A stretch of DNA of 64,000 bases from Chitinophaga tropicalis (lineage in GTDB: Bacteria; Bacteroidota; Bacteroidia; Chitinophagales; Chitinophagaceae). Where the stretch lies: NCBI RefSeq assembly GCF_009758205.1, contig NZ_WRXN01000009.1, forward strand, positions 186,001-250,000, given 5' to 3'. The position numbers and the translations under genes were made by a program. The notes beneath the pieces were generated by a model. It was not told where the DNA came from. It was given only the letters and a program-made list of their open reading frames with translations, and searched no databases. Below are positions 8,194 to 16,249 of the stretch, one piece after another (position 1 is the stretch's first letter; each line of letters begins with the position of its first letter).

Positions 8194-9267
8194 ATGTCTG
8201 TAAGAAATATAACCGGATTGCTCGGCGACAAAGCTGAATACCTTCTCAATCACCAATGTAAAACAATTTCCCAGGAACAGTTGCACCTGCCAGGCCCTGA
8301 TTTTGTTGACCGTATCTGGATAAACAGCGACCGTAATCCGCAAGTGATGCGTAATTTGCAAGGGATGTATAGTAATGGCAGGTTAGCAAATACCGGCTAC
8401 CTTTCTATTCTTCCTGTTGACCAGGGCATTGAACACAGCGCGGGCGCTTCTTTTGCTAAAAACCCGATCTATTTCGATCCTGAAAATATTATCAAACTTG
8501 CGATGGAAGGGGGTTGTAATGCAGTGGCTACCACTTATGGCGGTTTAGGTATCCTTGCAAGAAAATATGCGCATAAAATTCCTTTTATTGTCAAAGTGAA
8601 CCATAACGAGTTTCTTACTTATCCTAATAAATTTGATCAGATCATGTTTGCTTCTATCAAAGCAGGCTGGAATCTGGGCGCTGCTGCTGTGGGTGCTACC
8701 ATCTACTTTGGCAGCGAGGAATCAACAAGGCAGATACAGGAAGTGAGCAAGGCATTTGAAATGGCTCATGAACTAGGCATGGCGACTATCCTGTGGTGCT
8801 ATCTACGTAATCCTGCATTCAAAACTAAAGAAAAAGATTTTCATGTGTCTGCCGATCTTACCGGGCAGGCCAATCACCTGGGGGTAACAATTGAAGCTGA
8901 TATCATCAAACAAAAACTGCCGGAAAACAATGGCGGTTATCTGGCGCTGAATACAAAGGAATCTCCCTATGGCAAGAATGACAAGCGTATTTATGAGGAG
9001 CTTACCAGTGACCACCCGATTGATCTTTGCCGTTACCAGGTAGCGAATTGTTATATGGGTCGCGCGGGATTGATCAATAGTGGCGGCGCTTCATCAGGTG
9101 ACAGTGATATGGCAGAAGCGGTTACAACAGCTATAGTGAATAAACGCGCCGGCGGTATGGGACTTATCAGCGGTCGTAAGGCATTTCAACGCCCGATGAA
9201 AGAAGGCGTGGAAATATTGAATGCGATACAGGATGTGTACCTGGATAAGGGGATTACAATAGCATAA
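8194..9267 (+). CDS. fbaB: Class I fructose-bisphosphate aldolase (DhnA/FbaB type)
   Basis: This 357-residue enzyme cleaves or forms fructose 1,6-bisphosphate in glycolysis and gluconeogenesis through a Schiff-base lysine, without a metal. Family landmarks are LPVDQGIEH (about 73-81), the probable Schiff-base Lys239 in EADIIKQKLPENNGG, and the phosphate-binding end RAGLINSGGASSGDSD with NKRAGGMGLISGRKAF. The C-terminus DVYLDKGITIA closely resembles E. coli FbaB. The start is the ATG at 8194 (MSVRNI); a TTG three codons upstream is less likely. It is cytoplasmic. A 26-bp stretch of this gene is echoed near 6.13 kb. Confidence 0.95.
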   Translation: MSVRNITGLLGDKAEYLLNHQCKTISQEQLHLPGPDFVDRIWINSDRNPQVMRNLQGMYSNGRLANTGYLSILPVDQGIEHSAGASFAKNPIYFDPENIIKLAMEGGCNAVATTYGGLGILARKYAHKIPFIVKVNHNEFLTYPNKFDQIMFASIKAGWNLGAAAVGATIYFGSEESTRQIQEVSKAFEMAHELGMATILWCYLRNPAFKTKEKDFHVSADLTGQANHLGVTIEADIIKQKLPENNGGYLALNTKESPYGKNDKRIYEELTSDHPIDLCRYQVANCYMGRAGLINSGGASSGDSDMAEAVTTAIVNKRAGGMGLISGRKAFQRPMKEGVEILNAIQDVYLDKGITIA

Positions 9268-9342
9268 ACTGTATTTGCAAATCGTTGCGTATCTTTCAAT
9301 CCGGTTGCCAGTAAAGCACTGCTATGTGTTCAAGGCATTTAA

Positions 9343-9834
9343 ATGCAGGAATTATTCAATGAAATTATGACGCGCGACGAGATAATTGACTTTAAAGCCA
9401 GACTTAAAAAAGCCGGAGAGCTGCTCATTACTGAACGAATTGCAATGACAAAATCCGCTATTGATAGCGCCCAGGAAGCGGCTAATAGTGAAGGTAAGAG
9501 TTCGGCGGGGGATAAATACGAAACAGGAAGAGCAATGGGACACCTGGAAAAAGATATGTATGCGCGTCAACAGGCAGAAAATCTTAAAGAGCTTGACCTT
9601 TTACAGAAAGTAAATATAAATATCGTTCACACAACCGCTCAGGCAGGCGCTTTTGTAAAATGTTCAGATCATTCTTTTTTTATTGCAGCTGGATTGGGTA
9701 AGCAGATAGTAGATGATCTGCCGGTGTTTTTTCTTTCACCATATGCTCCGCTTGCGAAGTTATTGCTTCACAAAAAAGCAGGAGACCGCTTTCTCTTTAA
9801 TAAGAGAGAGACGGAGATCCTGGAAGTATTTTGA
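9343..9834 (+). CDS. GreA/GreB-like small protein
   Basis: The 163-residue protein pairs a charged helical N-terminal half (RDEIIDFKARLKKAGELLITE) with a C-terminal FKBP-like segment (SPYAPLAKLLLHKKAGD) that echoes GreA. The middle motif GDKYETGRAMGHLEKDM is shared by a Bacteroidota family labelled Gre-like, and sometimes mislabelled 3-oxoacyl-ACP synthase. Whether it enters the RNA polymerase secondary channel is unknown. It stands 75 bp after fbaB on the same strand. An ATG at 9367 is an alternative start. Confidence 0.75.
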   Translation: MQELFNEIMTRDEIIDFKARLKKAGELLITERIAMTKSAIDSAQEAANSEGKSSAGDKYETGRAMGHLEKDMYARQQAENLKELDLLQKVNINIVHTTAQAGAFVKCSDHSFFIAAGLGKQIVDDLPVFFLSPYAPLAKLLLHKKAGDRFLFNKRETEILEVF

Positions 9835-10016
9835 ATGCGTTGTTGGTAATGAGAGTTATTATTGCGCCATTGTATGTTCTTACTTCTATTTTGGTTCCAT
9901 CATCAGATGACTTACATACCGCCCACCTCCTGAAGCAATATTCAGAAACTGTACTTTGGAGAGTTTCTGCAGTTTAAAAGCTGTTCTTTTGTCAAGAGGG
10001 AATTCCTCAGCTTAAA

Positions 10017-10057
10017 ATGGCTAACCCTTGAAAGATCTTTAGCCATGGGCTATTTTT
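10017..10057 (+). terminator. Hairpin with T-run between the Gre-like gene and the pseudouridine synthase gene
   Basis: ATGGCTAA (10017-10024) pairs with TTAGCCAT (10039-10046), followed within 6 bp by TTTTTTT. It probably ends transcripts from the 9343 gene. Another hairpin (CAGAAAC 9943-9949 with GTTTCTG 9963-9969) lies upstream. Confidence 0.45.
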
Positions 10058-10082
10058 TTAAAATCTATTAACATAGAAGTGA

Positions 10083-10090
10083 TACTTTTG
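10083..10090 (+). promoter_or_regulatory. Consensus -7 promoter box for the RluA-type gene
   Basis: TACTTTTG is an exact TAnnTTTG match. It ends 23 bp before the TTG start codon at 10114, so the mRNA leader would be under 20 nt. Confidence 0.55.
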
Positions 10091-10113
10091 CAGCCTAAAT
10101 AAAGCAAAAGTAC

Positions 10114-11802
10114 TTGGGAGACATTAGTGGAAGCAAGATTTCCTATTTTTTGGATGATTCGATAAATCAAATTGTATTACCTGAACGGTTTACCTTTCCA
10201 TTTTATTACGAACCACATCCGTTAACAAAAATAGCCGCTGCCGGGCTGCAACATTACCTGGAAACACAGAATGACCTGGAGCACAACTTTGGACTGAATG
10301 CCAATAGCGAGGGAAATGCCATTGGAAAAATGTTTGGCGTCCTGGTAGTACAGGATACCGATGGGAAACTGGGCTATCTTTCGGCTTTTTCGGGCAAACT
10401 GGCAGGTTCAAATGATCATCCGAAATTTGTCCCTCCTGTTTTTGATATGCTGGTTGAAAATAGTTTCTTTCTCAAAGACCTGGAAATTATCACTACCATT
10501 AATACCCGGATCAAGGAAATATGCTCAGACGAAAATTATCAAAACCTTGATCAGCGCATTAAAGAATTATCAGCCGAATCCTTACTGGAAATCACCACTT
10601 TAAAGAAACAATTAAAGAGCAATAAAGAAAGCCGGAAGAAACTCCGTGAACAGCTGATGAATAGCCTGAGCCAGGAGGATTATGCTATTACTGAAGCAGA
10701 TCTTGTTAAACAGAGTTTGTATGATAAGCATCAGCTTAAAACACTTACAAACAAATGGGAACGGATCCTGGAAGAAATGAGAGCAAGATCAGCTCAATTT
10801 GAGACTGATATCGAGAACTTAAAGAATGAACGCAAAGAGAAATCAGCCGCTTTACAGCAACAGCTTTTTGAGCAATATGCCTTCCTGAACAAAGATGGCA
10901 AAAGTAAAAGCTTACAGGAAATTTTCAGCCAGACGGCCCTTCGTAAACCTCCTTCGGCAGCAGGTGAATGTGCAATACCTAAATTACTCCAATTTGCATT
11001 TTTGAATGGCTATAAACCAATTGCCATGGGAGAATTCTGGTGGGGAGCTGCACCGAAATCTGAGATCAGAAAACATAAGCATTTTTATCCGGCATGTACT
11101 GGTAAATGCAAGCCAATACTGGAACATATGCTTGAAGGAATGCCTGTGGACGAAAATCCGCTTTTACGCGTCCCGGAAAAGGTTGGCCAGCTTGAAATAG
11201 TTTATAAGGATGACAGTTTTATTGTAGTTAATAAGCCTGCCGGATTACGTTCTGTGCCAGGAGTTAATATCGAGGATTCAGTTTATACGAGGCTGAAACA
11301 TATATTTAAGGATACAGAGCCATTGATAGTTCACCGGCTGGATATGGATACCTCGGGATTGCTGGTAGTAGCTAAAACTCCCGAGGCGCATAAGCATATC
11401 CAAAGGCAATTTCTGAAACGCACAGTAAGTAAGCGTTATACAGCCCTGCTTTCTAAAGTGATCGATCAGTCAGAAGGCGAGATCGATCTTCCGTTGTGTG
11501 CTGATCTGCTTAACCGTCCAAGACAGCTGGTTTGCTTTACATCCGGGAAAAAGAGTGTCACCAAGTGGAAAGTGGTTAAAAGATATGAATCCATGACCAA
11601 GATCGATTTCTGGCCGCTCACGGGAAGAACGCATCAGTTGCGGATGCACTCAGCTCATGAGCTTGGGCTTAATGCACCGATTGTTGGGGATGATCTTTAT
11701 GGCATGGCATCGGAAAGGATGTATCTGCATGCCGCTCATATTGAGTTTATACATCCGGGAAATAAGGAGAAAGTGAGTTTTGAAGTGGAAGGGGAGTTTT
11801 AA
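10114..11802 (+). CDS. RluA-family pseudouridine synthase with long N-terminal coiled-coil extension
   Basis: The 562-residue protein carries an RluA catalytic domain at its C-terminus (about 358-560). Its signature HRLDMDTSG has the catalytic Asp410, and the later motif TGRTHQLRMHSAH is also present. Such enzymes isomerise uridine in rRNA or tRNA. The first 350 residues are extra: a globular part (1-130), a charged coiled coil (about 145-255) and a segment with CAIPKLLQFAFLNGYKPIAMGEFWWG and a CTGKC pair. This long form is known in Bacteroidota. No in-frame ATG precedes residue 73 and an in-frame stop lies at 10096-10098, so TTG at 10114 is the likely start. Confidence 0.88.
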   Translation: MGDISGSKISYFLDDSINQIVLPERFTFPFYYEPHPLTKIAAAGLQHYLETQNDLEHNFGLNANSEGNAIGKMFGVLVVQDTDGKLGYLSAFSGKLAGSNDHPKFVPPVFDMLVENSFFLKDLEIITTINTRIKEICSDENYQNLDQRIKELSAESLLEITTLKKQLKSNKESRKKLREQLMNSLSQEDYAITEADLVKQSLYDKHQLKTLTNKWERILEEMRARSAQFETDIENLKNERKEKSAALQQQLFEQYAFLNKDGKSKSLQEIFSQTALRKPPSAAGECAIPKLLQFAFLNGYKPIAMGEFWWGAAPKSEIRKHKHFYPACTGKCKPILEHMLEGMPVDENPLLRVPEKVGQLEIVYKDDSFIVVNKPAGLRSVPGVNIEDSVYTRLKHIFKDTEPLIVHRLDMDTSGLLVVAKTPEAHKHIQRQFLKRTVSKRYTALLSKVIDQSEGEIDLPLCADLLNRPRQLVCFTSGKKSVTKWKVVKRYESMTKIDFWPLTGRTHQLRMHSAHELGLNAPIVGDDLYGMASERMYLHAAHIEFIHPGNKEKVSFEVEGEF

Positions 11803-11936
11803 GGATGTGTTGTTCTTTTAAGCGGCTTCATTTGTTCAAGTAGTTGTTAATCTTATAAATGAATATAATTAGCCCGGAGCCTGGTCTAAAAATACGGGCA
11901 GGATAAATGCTGCCTTATTTGTTTATCTTGTAAATT

Positions 11937-12614
11937 ATGAAAAATGAAAAAACATATGTGTTTGTTCCCGGAGGATGGCATGGTGGTTGGGCTTACGATC
12001 CAATAACTACCCAACTGGAGCAGTCAGGAAAAAAATGTATTTCATTAACCTTACCAGGTCTTGAAGTACAACCCGAGGTACAAAACAGGATCATAAATTT
12101 AGATACTCATATCCAGTTCGTAATAGACATTCTTGTAAAAGAAGATATCAATAATGTAATCTTATGCGGTCATAGTTATGCCGGATTAGTTATTACAGGC
12201 GTTGCAGATAAAATTCCGGAAAGGATACATGCACTTGTTTACATTGATGCCTATATTCCTAAAGATGGCGATTCCTGCTGGAGTCTTACGAGTGAAGTAT
12301 ACCGGCATCGTTTTGTAGCCGGAGCCGGCGATGATGGCTTTACTGTTGCCGTTCCGGCAGGATCAGATGATCGGAGAAGGCCACATCCTCTGGCAACATT
12401 CATGCAAACTTTACATTTGAATGGGAATTATGAACGAATTTCTAACCGTGCGTTTATTTATCTTAGTGGATGGGAACAAAGCCCTTTTGTGAAACAATAT
12501 GAGGATTTAAAAGATTCCCGGGATTGGATTGTTGAAACAATACATTGCGGGCACAATGTGATGAGAGAATGTCCGGATAAATTGGTTGAGGTTTTGTGTA
12601 GGCTGGAAGTGTAA
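11937..12614 (+). CDS. Alpha/beta-hydrolase
   Basis: The 225-residue cytoplasmic protein has the oxyanion-side motif FVPGGWHGGWAY near the N-terminus. The nucleophile elbow is GHSYAG (Ser80), and the probable catalytic His lies in IHCGHNVM near residue 208. This is the layout of small esterase-type alpha/beta-hydrolases related to plant methylesterases and hydroxynitrile lyases. The substrate is unknown. Convergent with the ankyrin gene; no operon partners. Confidence 0.87.
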   Translation: MKNEKTYVFVPGGWHGGWAYDPITTQLEQSGKKCISLTLPGLEVQPEVQNRIINLDTHIQFVIDILVKEDINNVILCGHSYAGLVITGVADKIPERIHALVYIDAYIPKDGDSCWSLTSEVYRHRFVAGAGDDGFTVAVPAGSDDRRRPHPLATFMQTLHLNGNYERISNRAFIYLSGWEQSPFVKQYEDLKDSRDWIVETIHCGHNVMRECPDKLVEVLCRLEV

Positions 12615-12677
12615 AAGTTACTGCTCTCACAAGAAAGCATGGCTGCCCATTACCATATCCATCATCTTTCTGTCGCG

Positions 12678-13310
12678 CTATCTTAACAGGCAGATCAACG
12701 CTGTATCCTGTTCATCAAGAAAATCCTGCGGTCTGCTTCCTGCTATATTGGGAGTAGTTTTGTCGGCCCCTGCCTCGATGAGCAGCCGGATACATTCAAC
12801 CTGGTGATGCCTGTTTTCCAAACCTCCATGTTTGAATCCGTGGACGGCCCACAGGAGCGGGGTGCCTTTAAAGTCAATACATTGTTTATGAATGTCTGCC
12901 TTTTCCCGGATCAACCTTTCTACCAGCTTATCTCTTCCCACCCAGGCAGCCCAGTGCAAAGCAGTTCCTCCATGGCATCCTGCATGGTGAATAAAAGCTC
13001 CGTTTTCTATATACAAAATACCGACTTCTTCTGCATGCAGACTGGCTGCTGCAATAAGAGGTGTATCATATTTTTCGATTAATTCGTAGCCGTTAATGTT
13101 TGCTCCATATGCTAAAAATATCCGGGCCATTTCAACCGCTTCTTTATCAGTATAGGTATGGGCAAATACCCCATCACAAATTCGATGTAGCGGATGGGCT
13201 TTGGCAGTATTCTTTTCATCAAAAGGAATGCCCTCATTGGCAAGTGAGGGATTTTGAGCAAGCGCTTTTTTGATCCCTTCATAATCCTTATGATTGATCA
13301 GGTCTCTCAT
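12678..13310 (-). CDS. Ankyrin-repeat protein
   Basis: The 210-residue protein has about four ankyrin repeats. The clearest segments are DTPLIAAASLHAEEVGILYI, GTALHWAAWVGRDKLVERLI and GTPLLWAVHGFKHGG, ending with CIRLLIEAGADKTTPN. There is no signal peptide. Ankyrin repeats bind proteins, but no partner is suggested by the neighbours. Histidine- and tryptophan-rich insertions between repeats are slightly unusual. Confidence 0.88.
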   Translation of the reverse strand: MRDLINHKDYEGIKKALAQNPSLANEGIPFDEKNTAKAHPLHRICDGVFAHTYTDKEAVEMARIFLAYGANINGYELIEKYDTPLIAAASLHAEEVGILYIENGAFIHHAGCHGGTALHWAAWVGRDKLVERLIREKADIHKQCIDFKGTPLLWAVHGFKHGGLENRHHQVECIRLLIEAGADKTTPNIAGSRPQDFLDEQDTALICLLR

Positions 13311-13882
13311 GATAACTTTATTTTAATACAAAATCTATCCTTTTCAAGTAAATGTAAGATCAATTTCCTATTAAGTTATAGCAATTTTCTTGTCAAATAG
13401 TGGCTATTTCAAGTTAAGAGAGCGTCACCATATGAAATCAAGTTGGCAGCGTAGATTGTTTGGGTACCAGCTTCCGGTTTCCAGGGCATCTTCGTTGCGT
13501 CGCAATCCGTTCATCGTCCATCTCAGGTAGCAGCGACCTTTTTTGCAGCCAGGGACGATCTTAGGCAACGAATTCCTAAAGGTTCAGGGTACTTATTACA
13601 ATAATTTACAAAGTTTACATTTTAATTTACAATCCTTATCCATTCAAGCTGAAAGGATTAAAGTAGGTTCGCTGTATCAAATTTTAATAGGATATGAAAA
13701 ATAAAGGAACCGTTTTGAACAGCCTGCTCATCTACTCACAGGACCTAATTCACTATCCCGCACAGGCTCAGCAGAAACCTGGCGCTAAGATGGTCGCTTT
13801 ACCAACGCGATATCTAAAAAAGTATGCAGCAGATAGTTTAACAACAGAATCTATATAATTATTTAATTAACACACAAACATT
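13311..13882. other. 572-bp interval with no convincing gene
   Basis: The only candidate is a 54-codon ORF at 13694-13858 (next entry). Around 13400 there is a small hairpin (AAATAG / CTATTT). The segment 13430-13600 resembles decayed coding DNA to the eye but has no open frame I can name. Confidence 0.4.
13694..13858 (+). CDS. Possible 54-aa peptide, or remnant of a gene
   Basis: ATG 13694 to TAA 13858 encodes a lysine-rich start (MKNKGTVLNSLLIY), then AQAQQKPGAK and a basic tail. It resembles neither a good signal peptide nor a family I know. It lies 24 bp upstream of the secreted-protein gene at 13883 on the same strand. It may be a leader peptide, a decayed exported protein or noise. Confidence 0.2.
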   Translation: MKNKGTVLNSLLIYSQDLIHYPAQAQQKPGAKMVALPTRYLKKYAADSLTTESI

Positions 13883-14413
13883 ATGAAAAAGGTAATTTAT
13901 GCACTGATCTTATTGCTGGTTGTGGTAAGCGGACTAGTATTTGCTAATCGCGAAACTAAAAATGAAGCTCCTAAAAAGTCATCTCCAAAACCGCTTACTG
14001 ATGCTGAAAGGAGGGCAGCAATGAAAATATGGGAGGCTACCCCCGAAGGTATAAAGTTCAAAAAATGGGAAGCGTCTCCCGAAGGAAAGAAAGTGTATGC
14101 CGGTGCTGCTAAAATAAGGAAGTACATTAAGGATTATACCAATATGGAGGCGGTTGTAACCTCTCTTTCTCTTCCGCCAGGCTCATTATTAGGTTTCGGA
14201 GTAATGGGCAGAATTAATGGTGACGATTATATTCTCAGGTTTGACGGTGAGCCTCAGCAGCTACGTAGTCTGAAGGTTAACGACAAAATAATTATAAAAA
14301 GCCATAGCGTATCGTACGCGCCCAAGTATGCCTATCCAATAGTATCGGGCGAATATGCAGAACGAGATGGTAAAGTAATTTATAAGCATCCCCCTCGCAA
14401 AGGTGGTTGCTAA
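13883..14413 (+). CDS. Small exported protein with WEASPEG repeats
   Basis: The 176-residue protein starts with a signal peptide (KKVIYALILLLVVVSGLVFA) and then a lysine/proline-rich linker. Two near repeats follow, WEATPEGIKF and WEASPEGKKV (about residues 50-72). The C-terminal half looks like a small beta-barrel (GRINGDDYILRFDG, VNDKIIIKSHSVSYAPKYAYP) and ends in GGC. I do not recognise the family; an OB-like fold is possible but unproven. Confidence 0.7.
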   Translation: MKKVIYALILLLVVVSGLVFANRETKNEAPKKSSPKPLTDAERRAAMKIWEATPEGIKFKKWEASPEGKKVYAGAAKIRKYIKDYTNMEAVVTSLSLPPGSLLGFGVMGRINGDDYILRFDGEPQQLRSLKVNDKIIIKSHSVSYAPKYAYPIVSGEYAERDGKVIYKHPPRKGGC

Positions 14414-14468
14414 GGATAGTTATATCAAAAAAGCTATCCAGAGAAGTTGAACTATTGAATCTTCAAAC

Positions 14469-14500
14469 AAAAAAGGCACCGCTCTCGCGATGCCTTTTTT
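14469..14500 (-). terminator. Intrinsic terminator of tRNA-Leu copy 1
   Basis: AAAAAAGGCA pairs perfectly with TGCCTTTTTT around a 12-nt loop. The flanking A and T runs let it act in both directions. Confidence 0.75.
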
Positions 14501-14530
14501 ATCAACTATTTCGAAGCGCCAGCTTCAATG

Positions 14531-14616
14531 TACCCGGGATGGGAGTTGAACCCACACTCCCATTGCTGGGAACGGGATTTTAAGTCCCGCGTGTCTACCA
14601 ATTCCACCACCCGGGT
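14531..14616 (-). tRNA. tRNA-Leu (anticodon UAA), copy 1
   Basis: On the minus strand an acceptor stem ACCCGGG/CCCGGGT encloses a D-arm beginning GGTGGAATTGGTAGACACG. The anticodon loop ACTTAAAAT gives UAA. There is a long class II variable arm and a T-arm with GGTTCAACTCC. Length is 86 nt with discriminator A and no encoded CCA. It is identical to the copy at 15557-15642. Confidence 0.95.
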
Positions 14617-14630
14617 ATCTATTTAAAACT

Positions 14631-15428
14631 TTACTCCCCAGGCTCCAGCACAGCTTTGCTCAACATCAGCAAAAAAGGTATAGCTGCGCTATAGTTTAGT
14701 ATGTCATATTCGAGTCCAAGCAATCTGATATTACTGTAGTATTCCTGGTGATGCATGTAATAATATTTTTCAGATTGTACAAACCATGCTTTGGGTCCTA
14801 GCTGTTGTGCCAGAAACCATTTCTCCAGTAACCTGGCACTTCTGCCGTTGCCATCATTCCATGGGTGTATCTTCACAAAAACAAGGTGAATCATGCTGGA
14901 GAAATAAAAAATCTCCTGTATGTCCAAATTTTGTTTCATCAGGAATGCCATGTCACCGTATAGTTTTTCCATTTCAGCATTAACTATAAATGGTGAAGCT
15001 GCGACATACTCAATTCTTCCATCCTCTGTGGTGACATACATGTTCTGATTTCTGAAACGTCCCTGCCAATTGCTGGATAGAATATGTTTAGCTAGTATGC
15101 TATGCACCTTTGAGATATTCTCTTTAGTGGGTACATGATCTTTGGCAAATTGATACGCAAGATATAAGTCATCAATTTTCCTTGTATAATCTGGCTGAAA
15201 TTCAATGCCAAACCGTTTATGCTTTATGTATGAATCTAACTCGACAGGCTCGCCTTCGATTTTACTGGAATATACTGAAGCGACCGATGTATAAAAACTG
15301 AAATTACCATTAGATAATTCGGCATCCTCTAATGCTGAAAAAGTAGTAGCAAGTGCTTTTGCATCAACCTTATCCTTGAATTGTTGCAATAAGCTTTCGT
15401 CTATTATTTGAAGCTGGTAACTACTCAT
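14631..15428 (-). CDS. Fic-domain protein (AMP-transferase type) with N-terminal inhibitory motif
   Basis: From the ATG at 15428 the protein has 266 residues; a start at 15482 would add 18 poorly conserved residues. The Fic core motif is HPWNDGNGR (188-196), with His188 as catalytic base and the phosphate-binding loop intact. An (S/T)xxxE(G/N) inhibitory helix motif, SSKIEG, lies at 54-59, the arrangement of class II Fic proteins. Fic enzymes mostly transfer AMP from ATP to a target-protein hydroxyl. No antitoxin gene is adjacent, consistent with built-in inhibition. The gene lies exactly between two identical tRNA-Leu copies on the same strand, so it may be transcribed into the downstream copy. 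The target is unknown. Confidence 0.92.
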   Translation of the reverse strand: MSSYQLQIIDESLLQQFKDKVDAKALATTFSALEDAELSNGNFSFYTSVASVYSSKIEGEPVELDSYIKHKRFGIEFQPDYTRKIDDLYLAYQFAKDHVPTKENISKVHSILAKHILSSNWQGRFRNQNMYVTTEDGRIEYVAASPFIVNAEMEKLYGDMAFLMKQNLDIQEIFYFSSMIHLVFVKIHPWNDGNGRSARLLEKWFLAQQLGPKAWFVQSEKYYYMHHQEYYSNIRLLGLEYDILNYSAAIPFLLMLSKAVLEPGE

Positions 15429-15494
15429 ACGAAGCAAAAGTGAATTATGAAAGGAAAAATCTACCAATAGAAATATAGCCAATCTTATACAAAC

Positions 15495-15526
15495 AAAAAA
15501 GGCACCGCTCTCGCGATGCCTTTTTT
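15495..15526 (-). terminator. Intrinsic terminator of tRNA-Leu copy 2
   Basis: Same perfect 10-bp AAAAAAGGCA/TGCCTTTTTT stem as copy 1. It lies just upstream of the Fic gene and should insulate it from tRNA transcription. Confidence 0.75.
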
Positions 15527-15556
15527 ATCAACTATTTCGAAGCGCCAGCTTCAATG

Positions 15557-15642
15557 TACCCGGGATGGGAGTTGAACCCACACTCCCATTGCTGGGAACG
15601 GGATTTTAAGTCCCGCGTGTCTACCAATTCCACCACCCGGGT
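15557..15642 (-). tRNA. tRNA-Leu (anticodon UAA), copy 2
   Basis: Identical 86-nt sequence to the copy at 14531-14616: class II tRNA with anticodon UAA, acceptor ACCCGGG/CCCGGGT and discriminator A. It lies 53 bp downstream of tRNA-Gly and is probably co-transcribed with it. Confidence 0.95.
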
Positions 15643-15695
15643 ATCCTGTAAACAAAAAATCCAAACTGCATCAGCAATTTGGAAGCTTTGTACTG

Positions 15696-15768
<73 letters not shown>

Positions 15769-16249
15769 TTATCATAAGAACTTACCCGCTAAAAGAACCG
15801 TTGTTTTTTCGTTGGGATTGCAAAGATAGGAATAGTTTTTAAATAACCAAAAATCTATACCCAATTTTTCAAATTTGTTTTAAATCGCAGATGTAGCGGA
15901 GCTATCTACAAGTTTTTAAAGCTATTGTCTGTCCTGCTTCTTGTGTCAATTTAAGGGAAATCTGTCAGGGTACCAGCTTTATTTTTTTTATAATGTAGAA
16001 TACTCTCAAAAATGCTTTCGCCTTCGGCGAAAGCATTTTTGAGAGTATATTTTTGCGCTGCGCGCGGCTGAAAGTTTAAAAGCAGTTTTTGAAGAAAAGA
16101 AATCTGGTCGGTGGCAAAAGCATTTTTGAAGGGAAGAAACCAGCTCTGCTATGAAAGCATTTTGATGAGGATATTTGCGCTGCGTACAGATGAACGTTTA
16201 AAAGTATTTTGAGCGATCTTTTCGCCCTTCAGTCGGCAGCAAATAGCTT
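15769..16249. other. Gene-free interval with a repeat element and degenerate partial copies
   Basis: It holds the two-hairpin element at 16000-16073. At least two decayed copies of its right half follow: AAAGCATTTTTGA near 16121 and AAAGCATTTTGATG near 16155, with GCGCTGCGTAC near 16180. No ORF or RNA gene is evident. Confidence 0.6.
16000..16073 (+). repeat. Two-hairpin intergenic repeat, copy A
   Basis: Stem 1 spans 16000-16048: 23 perfect base pairs around loop TTC (apex CGCCTTCGGCG). Stem 2 is GCGC-TGC-GCGC at 16055-16065, followed by GGCTGAAA. It lies between minus-strand tRNA-Gly and a minus-strand AraC gene. This is the cleanest long stem of the family. Confidence 0.85.

Larger units (their letters stand above)
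14464..14619. repeat. 156-bp direct repeat, copy 1 (tRNA-Leu plus terminator)
   Basis: Identical base for base to 15490-15645 (offset 1026). It contains a complete tRNA-Leu gene and its terminator hairpin. The bases just outside differ on both sides. The Fic gene occupies the 870 bp between the copies. Confidence 0.95.
15490..15645. repeat. 156-bp direct repeat, copy 2 (tRNA-Leu plus terminator)
   Basis: Exact duplicate of 14464-14619. On the minus strand this copy is upstream of the Fic gene and 53 bp downstream of tRNA-Gly, so it may be the ancestral tRNA-Leu position. Confidence 0.95.

Noticed and set aside
9921..10060. Series of small hairpins as a riboswitch
   Set aside because: The hairpins do not match any riboswitch core I know, the last has a terminator T-run, and the next gene has its own -7 box after them.
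14620..15489. Fic gene as one half of a toxin-antitoxin pair
   Set aside because: No small antitoxin gene is adjacent, and the SSKIEG motif inside the protein fits self-inhibition.
14464..15645. The tRNA-flanked Fic segment as an integrated phage or island with att sites
   Set aside because: No integrase, excisionase or phage gene is present, and the repeat is a full tRNA plus terminator instead of a short 3'-end att core. I keep the duplication as a finding without calling it an integrative element.
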